From Acidobacteriota bacterium (GTDB lineage Bacteria; Acidobacteriota; Polarisedimenticolia; JACPZX01), in NCBI GenBank assembly GCA_016195325.1, contig JACPZX010000007.1, forward strand, positions 1 through 64,000: a DNA stretch of 64,000 nucleotides, written 5' to 3'. The translations under genes were made by a program, and so were the position numbers. Positions 58,593 to 64,000 of this stretch are shown here, piece by piece. The notes beneath the pieces were generated by a model. That model had not been told where the DNA came from and did not search any database. It saw only the letters and a list, made by a program, of their open reading frames with translations. The stretch's first letter is position 1, and each line of letters opens with the position of its first letter.

Positions 58593-60483
58593 ATGCGAGC
58601 ACGCCGCGCCGCCGTCCGGATCGCGATTCTCTTCGCATTCCTCGTCACGTCGACGCTCACGCGATCAGCCGAGCCCGCGCCTCCTCTCCGCTTCACGGTC
58701 CTCTCCGGAGGGAACCCCGCGGGGAAGCTCGAGACGCGCACCGATCCCGACGGCGCGCGCGTCTCCCACTTCGAGTACAAGGATCGGGGGCGCGGCCCCT
58801 CGATTGACGAGAAGATCGTCCTCGACGAGCGCCGCATTCCCGTGCGGATTGAAATCACCGGACACGACTACTTCGGGAACGCGGTCGACGAGCGCTTCTC
58901 GGTCGAGTCGGGGAGAGCCGCGTGGAAGAACTCGGCCGAGGAGGGATTCGCGAACGTCCGCGTGCCGTCCGTCTACGCCGGCATCGACGGCACGCTCGAC
59001 GAGCTGGCGATCCTCGCGAAGGCTCTCCTCGCCGCCCCCGGCCGGAAGCTCCCGCTTCTCCCCGCCGGCGCCGCGGGCATCGACGAGGTCGGCCGCCTGA
59101 CGCTGACCGCCCCGGGGAAGAGCGAGGAAGTCGTCCAGTACGCCGTCTCGGGGTTCGGCTTCGCGCCGCAGCCGATCTGGCTCGACTCCGGCGGTCAGGT
59201 CTTCTTCCAGGGAAGCTCGTACCTGACGATCGTCCGCGAGGGATGGGAGAGCGCGGTCGAGAAGCTCCTCGCGGCCCAGACCGGGTACGCGACGAAGCGC
59301 CTCGGCGAGGCCGCGAATCGCGTTCGGCGCGTCCCGGCCGGGGTGCTCGTGCTCAGGAACGGCGATCTCTTCGATCCCGCCTCCGGGAAGTTCACGCCGC
59401 ACTCGACGGTGGTGATCTCGGGACACCGCATCACCGCCGTGGGCGCCGATTCGAGCGTCTCCATTCCGGCGGGAGCGGAGATCATCGACGCCTCGGGGAA
59501 GGCGATCCTTCCCGGCCTCTGGGACATGCACGTGCACTCCCAGGACGACGACGGCCTCCTGCACCTTGCGGCCGGCGTGACCTCCGTGCGCGATCTCGCC
59601 AACGACACCGACGAGCTCCTCGCGCGGCGCAAGCGCTTCGATGACGGCTCGCTCGCCGGCCCGCGGATCGTGCTGGCGGGGATCATCGACGGCCCGGGCC
59701 CCTTCGCGGGGCCGACCAAGGTGCTCGTCGACGACGAGGCGAAGGCGAAGGCGGCCGTCGATCGCTACGCCGACCTGGGGTACGTGCAGATCAAGATCTA
59801 CAGCTCGGTGAAGCCGGAGCTGGTGCCGGCCATCGTGAAGGAGGCCCACGCGCGCGGCCTGCGCGTGAGCGGCCACGCTCGACCTGAAATCGCCTCCCGT
59901 GCAGGCGTTCGTCGCGCTCCTGAAGTCCCGTGGGACGGTGCTGGATCCGACCGTCGGCATCTTCGAGTCGATCATGACGGCGCGGAAGGGGGCGATCGAC
60001 CCGGCGTACGCCGCCATCGCGGACAGAATGCCGCCGCAGGTGCGGCGCGGGTTCCTCAACGGGGGACTTCCCGTTCCGGACGGGATGGACGCGACGTACC
60101 GCGCGTCGTTCGACGCCATGCTCAGGCTCGTCAAGGTGATGTTCGACGCCGGGGTGCCGATCGTCGCGGGGACGGATTCCTATGCGGGGTTCGGGCTCCA
60201 CCGGGAGCTGGAGCTCTGCGTCCGCGCCGGGATCCCCGCGCCCGACGTCCTCCGCATCGCGACGCTCGGTGCGGCGCGGGTCATGAAGCTCGACAAGGAT
60301 CTCGGGTCGGTGGAGGCCGGAAAGCTCGCCGACGTCATCCTCGTCGACGGGAAGCCCTCGGAGTCGATCTCGGACATCCGGCGCGTCTCCCTCGTCGTGA
60401 AGGACGGAGCGGTCTTCGATCCGGCGGCGATGTATCGGGAGGTGGGGGTGATGCCGATGGCCGATCGTCGCGGCGGGAGGTGA
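58593..60483 (+). pseudogene. Amidohydrolase gene with internal deletion and frameshift
   Basis: The first frame (58593 to about 59877) encodes a signal peptide, a beta-rich N-terminal domain, and the start of a metal-dependent amidohydrolase barrel with the HxH metal site in WDMHVHSQDD and a second His in RVSGHA. At 59877-59880 the homologous reading shifts by one base into the frame that continues LDLKSPPVQAFVALLKSRG and runs to TGA 60481-60483, with metal Asp in VAGTDSYAGFGLH. Some 40-50 residues usually found between these points, including a metal-ligand His near QHIN in relatives, are missing. The gene is therefore broken, or misassembled. The length missing is inferred from family memory, not alignment. 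Confidence 0.65.
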
Positions 60484-61088
60484 TGGCGACGACGACACCA
60501 CCTTCGACCCCCGTCACTCGCCGAAAGCTCGTCGGCGCCAGCGTCGTGTCGGTCATCATCTTCGTGGCGCTCGCCGCCGGCGTCTCGCTCTTCCGCTTCC
60601 ATTCGCTCGAGCCGCTCGCCATCAGCGTCGCTCCCTTGCTGACGCAAGTCGCCGGCGGTCTCCTCGTCGGAACCGCCTTCGCCGTGTCAGGGCTCGCGCT
60701 CCTCTTGAAGGCCCGCGTCTTCGAGTCCGCCAGACGGAAGGGACGCGAGGTCCTCCGGGCCACGAAGCTCGGGCGCGTCGACTTCGCAATCATGGCGATC
60801 GGCGCCGGGGTGGGAGAGGAGCTCTTCTTCCGGGCCGCGCTGCAGCCGCTGGTCGGCCTGTGGATCTCTTCGGTGCTGTTCACGATCGCGCACTACTGGG
60901 TCCCGCTGACGGGCGCCGCGCGCCTCTATTACGCGACCTTCGTCCTCGCCATCAGCGTCGCGCTCGGGGGGCTCCTCCTCTACGGCGGACTTCTCGCCGC
61001 GATCGTGGCGCACGCCACCGTCGACATGATCATCCTCTTCGTCGCGAGCGAGAAACTGGGTGAACACTTCAAGGAGGTCGCCCGATGA
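60483..61088 (+). CDS. CPBP-type intramembrane metalloprotease
   Basis: The 201-residue protein has about six membrane helices and the CPBP (ABI) motifs: GEELFFRAALQ (E-E-x-x-x-R) and, later, FTIAHYW and HATVDMI. These correspond to the active-site Glu, Arg and His residues of Rce1-like proteases. The ATG 60483 overlaps the previous stop by one base (TGATG), with GGGAGG upstream. It leads a run of four tightly coupled small genes. Substrate unknown; bacterial CPBP proteases are often linked to bacteriocin immunity or membrane stress. Confidence 0.8.
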   Translation: MATTTPPSTPVTRRKLVGASVVSVIIFVALAAGVSLFRFHSLEPLAISVAPLLTQVAGGLLVGTAFAVSGLALLLKARVFESARRKGREVLRATKLGRVDFAIMAIGAGVGEELFFRAALQPLVGLWISSVLFTIAHYWVPLTGAARLYYATFVLAISVALGGLLLYGGLLAAIVAHATVDMIILFVASEKLGEHFKEVAR

Positions 61089-61423
61089 CCGACAACCCCT
61101 ACGAGAGTCCGAGCAGCAGGGTGGACGATCCTGTGCCGAAGACGGGGGATCGCATCACGTGCCAGATCGCGCGAGTCTCGCCGCCCCAGGCCGCCAAGGT
61201 CATGGGAATCGTCTACTTCGGCGTCAGCGTCCCGATCGTGATCTTCCTCGTCGTGGCTCAGTCGGCGGCCGGGAACGCGGAAGCGGGCGGCTTTCTCCTT
61301 CTGTTCGTGCCGTTCATCTACGCGGTGCTCGGTTTCGTCTTCACGCTTTTCGGAGCTTGGTTGTACAACGGAGTCGCCCGCTGGGTCGGCGGCATCGAGT
61401 TCACGACGGTTCGGGTGGAATGA
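61085..61423 (+). CDS. Small two-helix membrane protein
   Basis: A 112-residue protein overlapping the CPBP gene by 4 nt (ATGA). After a polar start (NPYESPSSRV) it has two membrane helices (VMGIVYFGVSVPIVIFLVV and LLLFVPFIYAVLGFVFTLFG), ending in LYNGVARWVGGIEFTTV. The pattern is seen in many small uncharacterised proteins encoded with membrane proteases. Function unknown. Confidence 0.6.
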   Translation: MTDNPYESPSSRVDDPVPKTGDRITCQIARVSPPQAAKVMGIVYFGVSVPIVIFLVVAQSAAGNAEAGGFLLLFVPFIYAVLGFVFTLFGAWLYNGVARWVGGIEFTTVRVE

Positions 61424-61890
61424 GTCGCAAGCTGCGTGCCGTCTTTTTCGCTCTTCTCGGCCTCGCCGGCCTCGCCACCGCCGCGACCGTTCCGGAGTGG
61501 CAACTCCCCAGCCTCGGCGCCGGCCTCGTCTTCCTCTTCCTCGCCGGCACCGCGCTCAGCAACGCAACACAGATCGCCCGAGCCCTCCAGAACCTCGTCA
61601 CGGAATCGGTGCTCGTGGAAGTCTGGGGCACCTCACTCCCGGCAGCGAACGACGGAGCTCTCGAGGTCGTCTCGATTCAGGGCGTGGGCGCGGGACTCTT
61701 GATCCGGCTGCGGGTCACAAAGGGGGGTACGCCCATTCTGTTGAAGGTCGCCCAGCCCCGATCCTTGACGCTGGAAAAAGATAGAGCGGAGAACGGCGAG
61801 GCCGCGTACGTCAGCTGGGCCGGCGTGAAGCTCTGGCCCGTGTCCGGCACGAGAGGCGCCGCGCTCGTGCTCCACACCGAACGGCGGTGA
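61420..61890 (+). CDS. Small membrane protein with C-terminal beta domain
   Basis: A 156-residue protein starting at ATG 61420, overlapping the previous stop by 4 nt. Two N-terminal helices (VFFALLGLAGLATAATV, LGAGLVFLFLAGTALS) are followed by a soluble beta-rich part (SVLVEVWGTSLPA, GVGAGLLIRLRVTKGG). Family not recognised. Coupling to neighbours suggests it works with the CPBP protein or the membrane protein before it. Confidence 0.55.
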   Translation: MSRKLRAVFFALLGLAGLATAATVPEWQLPSLGAGLVFLFLAGTALSNATQIARALQNLVTESVLVEVWGTSLPAANDGALEVVSIQGVGAGLLIRLRVTKGGTPILLKVAQPRSLTLEKDRAENGEAAYVSWAGVKLWPVSGTRGAALVLHTERR

Positions 61891-61910
61891 AGAGGCCGCC
61901 TGGAGTTCTG

Positions 61911-62363
61911 ATGGCGAAGATCACGGTGGTTCGGGAGATTGCGGCTCCCGCGGCAGTCGTGTTCGAGTCCATCGCGGATCCGCGGAAGTTCGCCCAGGCG
62001 ATTTCCGGAGTCTCGAAGGTCGAGTTTCTCTCGGAGGCGAAGGCCGGCGTCGGCGTGCGCTACCGCCAGTCCCGAGTGATGAAGGGGCGAGAGTCGACGA
62101 TGGACTTCGAGGTGACGGAGCACGTCAAGAACGAGCGTCTCCGCATCTTGAACGAGACTCACGGGACCGTCTGGGACTCACTTTTCACCCTCACGCCGTC
62201 GGGAACCGGGACGGCCCTCACGATGCGGATGGACACGCGCTCGAGGCCACTCCTCGCGAAGCTCCTGATGCCGGTGATCTGTCTCATGATCCGCGGCGCC
62301 GTCGCGAAGGACATCGAGGCCGTGAAGACGTACTGCGAATCGGCCGCCACTCCGAAGCGCTAG
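61911..62363 (+). CDS. SRPBCC-family (polyketide cyclase/START-like) protein
   Basis: This 150-residue protein fits the START-like fold: a first strand and helix ITVVREIAAPAAVVFESIAD, then FAQAISGVSKVEFLSE, a beta-sheet with VGVRYRQSRVMKG, and the long C-terminal helix LLMPVICLMIRGAVAKDIEAVKTY (about 125-145). Such proteins bind hydrophobic ligands. ATG 61911 has GGAG 5 nt upstream and is preferred to GTG 61887, which overlaps the previous stop. Ligand unknown. Confidence 0.75.
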   Translation: MAKITVVREIAAPAAVVFESIADPRKFAQAISGVSKVEFLSEAKAGVGVRYRQSRVMKGRESTMDFEVTEHVKNERLRILNETHGTVWDSLFTLTPSGTGTALTMRMDTRSRPLLAKLLMPVICLMIRGAVAKDIEAVKTYCESAATPKR

Positions 62364-62492
62364 GAGTTCGTCTGGGCTGCGGTCGGAGTGAGCCTCCGGA
62401 AACCCTGAAACGAATTCCCGGCTCCGGCATCCAAGCCTCCTGCGGGCCGGCATGAGGCCGGTCCGGTAAACTCGTCACTGAGGAGGTTCACC

Positions 62493-62669
62493 GTGTCCAA
62501 GATGCTCAACTGCGGCGACGTCGTCGCCGGATGCCAGTACAAGGCGGAAGCCCCCACCGAGGCGGAGCTGCTCCAGAAGGTCTCCGCCCACGCGAAGGAA
62601 AAGCACGGCGTGATGGAAGTGACTCCGGAGCTGGCGGCGAAGGTGAAGGCGGTCATCCAGGATCGGTAA
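62493..62669 (+). CDS. DUF1059 small protein
   Basis: A 58-residue protein from GTG 62493, 6 nt after a perfect AGGAGG (62481-62486). It has two Cys in CGDVVAGCQ, then AEAPTEAELLQKVSAHAKEK with a following HGVMEVTPEL, the usual DUF1059 pattern. The Cys and His residues may bind a metal; function is unknown. It precedes the MOSC gene by 16 bp and is probably co-transcribed with it. Confidence 0.85.
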   Translation: MSKMLNCGDVVAGCQYKAEAPTEAELLQKVSAHAKEKHGVMEVTPELAAKVKAVIQDR

Positions 62670-62685
62670 CCGCTCACGAGGCCCG

Positions 62686-63333
62686 ATGCAGGTCGATCAG
62701 ATCTGGCGGTACCCGGTGAAGTCGATGGGAGGGGAGCGCCTCGAGGAGGCGTCCCTGACCGAGCGCGGGGTTCAGGGGGATCGCCTCGTCCAGGCCTACG
62801 ACGCGATGGGGCGGCTGGTCACGGCACGTCGCTTCCCGAAGCTCCTCCGCCACCGCGTGACGACGAACGCCCGCGGCGAGCCCGAGGTGGACGGCCGCCC
62901 GTGGGACTCGGAAGATGTCGCACGCGACGTCGCCGAGGATGTCCGCGCCGGAGCTCGGCTCGCTCGAAGCGACGCGAGCCTCCGGTTCGACGTCCTGCCG
63001 TTGCTCGTCGCGACCGACGGATCGCTCGCGGCGTTTGGCTACGACTCGCGGCGCCTGCGGCCGAACATCGTCATCGCCGGGGTCGAGGGGCTCGCCGAGA
63101 GATCGTGGGAGGGGCGCCTCATCCGGGTGGGGGAGGCGGTGGTGGGCCTCGACTCGCTCCGCGGCCGCTGCGTGATGACGACCTTCGACCCTGACACGAA
63201 CTCGCAGGACCCGGCGGTGCTCCAGTCGATCGTCGATCGCTTCGACGGCCGCCTCTGCCTCAACGCGTGGGTCGAGAGGCCCGGGAGGATCCGCGTCGGC
63301 GATCCGGTCGAGCTCCTCCCCGCTGCTTCCTGA
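62686..63333 (+). CDS. MOSC-domain protein (YcbX/mARC-like)
   Basis: The 215-residue protein has a MOSC_N beta-barrel start (IWRYPVKSMGGERLEEASLT, ERGVQGDR) and a MOSC domain with LRGRCVMTTFDPDT, whose Cys is a likely molybdenum ligand as in mARC and YcbX proteins. Those enzymes reduce N-hydroxylated compounds. It is short for YcbX (no ferredoxin domain), so it would need a separate electron donor. ATG 62686 follows the DUF1059 stop closely. Confidence 0.8.
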   Translation: MQVDQIWRYPVKSMGGERLEEASLTERGVQGDRLVQAYDAMGRLVTARRFPKLLRHRVTTNARGEPEVDGRPWDSEDVARDVAEDVRAGARLARSDASLRFDVLPLLVATDGSLAAFGYDSRRLRPNIVIAGVEGLAERSWEGRLIRVGEAVVGLDSLRGRCVMTTFDPDTNSQDPAVLQSIVDRFDGRLCLNAWVERPGRIRVGDPVELLPAAS

Positions 63334-63435
63334 TCGCTTCGGGACGGATGCCCCTCGGGGCGCGGCTTGTCCCGTGATGGCCACGGTCCCGCCGCGTGTG
63401 CGACACTGTGCCGCCCGCCGCGCACCGGAGTTGTC

Positions 63436-64000
63436 TTGAAAAGAGTTCTCCTCACGACCGTGTGCCGGCCTCTCGGCCCGCGCCACGGCGACGCGCCGAG
63501 CGTCGGTTACGAGCTGCTGCACTGCCAGGTCACGCGAGCCCAGGGTATCTTCAGCCCTCGCTCCCACCACATCCAGTTCGCGCTGGACTATCTGGCCGAG
63601 AACCTCGACGCCCCGAGCACCGTCCTCCAGTACCCGACGAAGCGCGAGCTGATCCGGGAGCTGAAGGCCGGGTACGACGTCGTCGCCGTCTCCTTCCTCG
63701 TCGCGACCTACCATCGTTTGAAGGAAGTGGTAGCGGCCATCCGGCGGTACGCGCCCGGGGCCGAAATCGTCCTCGGAGGGTACGGCACGGTCCTCGCGGA
63801 CGAGATGCTGAGGCCCCTCGGCGATCACATCTGCCGCGAGGAAGGGGTCGCCTTCATGCGGCGCCTCCTCGGCGAGCCGCCGATCGAGATGCCGTATCGT
63901 CACCCGCTCATCGTGAACCCGCTGCGGATCTTCGGGGCGAAGGTCTCGGAGACGGGGGTCGTCTTCGCCGGGCTCGGCTGCCCGAACGGGTGCGACTTCT
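63436..64000 (+). CDS. B12-binding radical SAM protein (3' truncated by the window end)
   Basis: The frame starts at TTG 63436 with GGAG 5 nt upstream and runs beyond the window; 188 residues are visible. An N-terminal cobalamin-binding-like Rossmann domain shows YDVVAVSFLVATYHRLKEVV and AEIVLGGYGTVLADEM. The last visible residues, GLGCPNGCDF, match the first two Cys of a radical SAM CxxxCxxC motif; the third falls outside. Family members include methyltransferases and cyclases. Substrate unknown. Confidence 0.8.
   Translation, partial: MKRVLLTTVCRPLGPRHGDAPSVGYELLHCQVTRAQGIFSPRSHHIQFALDYLAENLDAPSTVLQYPTKRELIRELKAGYDVVAVSFLVATYHRLKEVVAAIRRYAPGAEIVLGGYGTVLADEMLRPLGDHICREEGVAFMRRLLGEPPIEMPYRHPLIVNPLRIFGAKVSETGVVFAGLGCPNGCDF

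Overview
This is a very GC-rich chromosomal window, probably from an uncultured soil or sediment bacterium of the Acidobacteriota or a neighbouring phylum. That placement is inference. It rests on three Pkn-type serine/threonine kinases fused to TolB/PD40 propellers, secreted VPS10-like BNR-repeat proteins, exported proteins with a C-terminal fibronectin-like module ending in Cys-Pro, and an M14 peptidase of unusual length. No rRNA, tRNA, CRISPR array, insertion sequence or phage gene was seen. Many genes overlap by 4 nt (ATGA, GTGA or TTGA), so translational coupling is common.

Layout. 2-5142: partial membrane spermidine-synthase-like protein, a DUF4388/HEAT-like protein, and an exported trypsin-like protein that has lost its catalytic residues. 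5287-11933: two propeller kinases with a DUF4143 ATPase between them. 12184-19865: a sulfur- and redox-flavoured island. It holds an operon of acyl-CoA dehydrogenase, a PhnD-like binding protein without signal peptide and a TusA-like/di-iron fusion; a hybrid histidine kinase with an ethylene-receptor-type copper-binding domain; and a minus-strand operon of ATP-grasp protein plus flavin-dependent monooxygenase behind what looks like a complete cysteine-responsive transcription attenuator. 19866-28551: VPS10-like protein, ABC-F ATPase, a second DUF4143 ATPase and a third propeller kinase. 28697-47720: vanadium haloperoxidase, GMP synthase, lipase, di-haem propeller protein, collagen-like protein, SGNH hydrolase, M14 peptidase, a seven-repeat exported protein, a second VPS10-like protein and a SulP transporter.

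47717-55695 is a seven-gene minus-strand operon for a hydrogenase-4-like membrane complex (HyfB, C, E, F, G and a ferredoxin-HyfI fusion). A helix-turn-helix/PTS-EIIA protein precedes it. The catalytic subunit lacks both Cys pairs that bind nickel-iron, so the complex is probably an ion-translocating oxidoreductase but not a hydrogenase. 55869-64000 holds a third DUF4143 ATPase, a frameshifted membrane protein, a TauE/SafE exporter, an amidohydrolase with an internal deletion, and a run of small coupled genes (CPBP protease, two membrane proteins, SRPBCC, DUF1059, MOSC). It ends in a truncated B12-binding radical SAM gene.

Main points for follow-up: the cysteine attenuator and the uncharacterised operon it controls; the acyl-CoA dehydrogenase / binding protein / TusA-diiron operon; the Hyf-like complex without Ni ligands; the ethylene-receptor-like kinase; and the three DUF4143 ATPase genes, each with its own unrelated palindrome just upstream.
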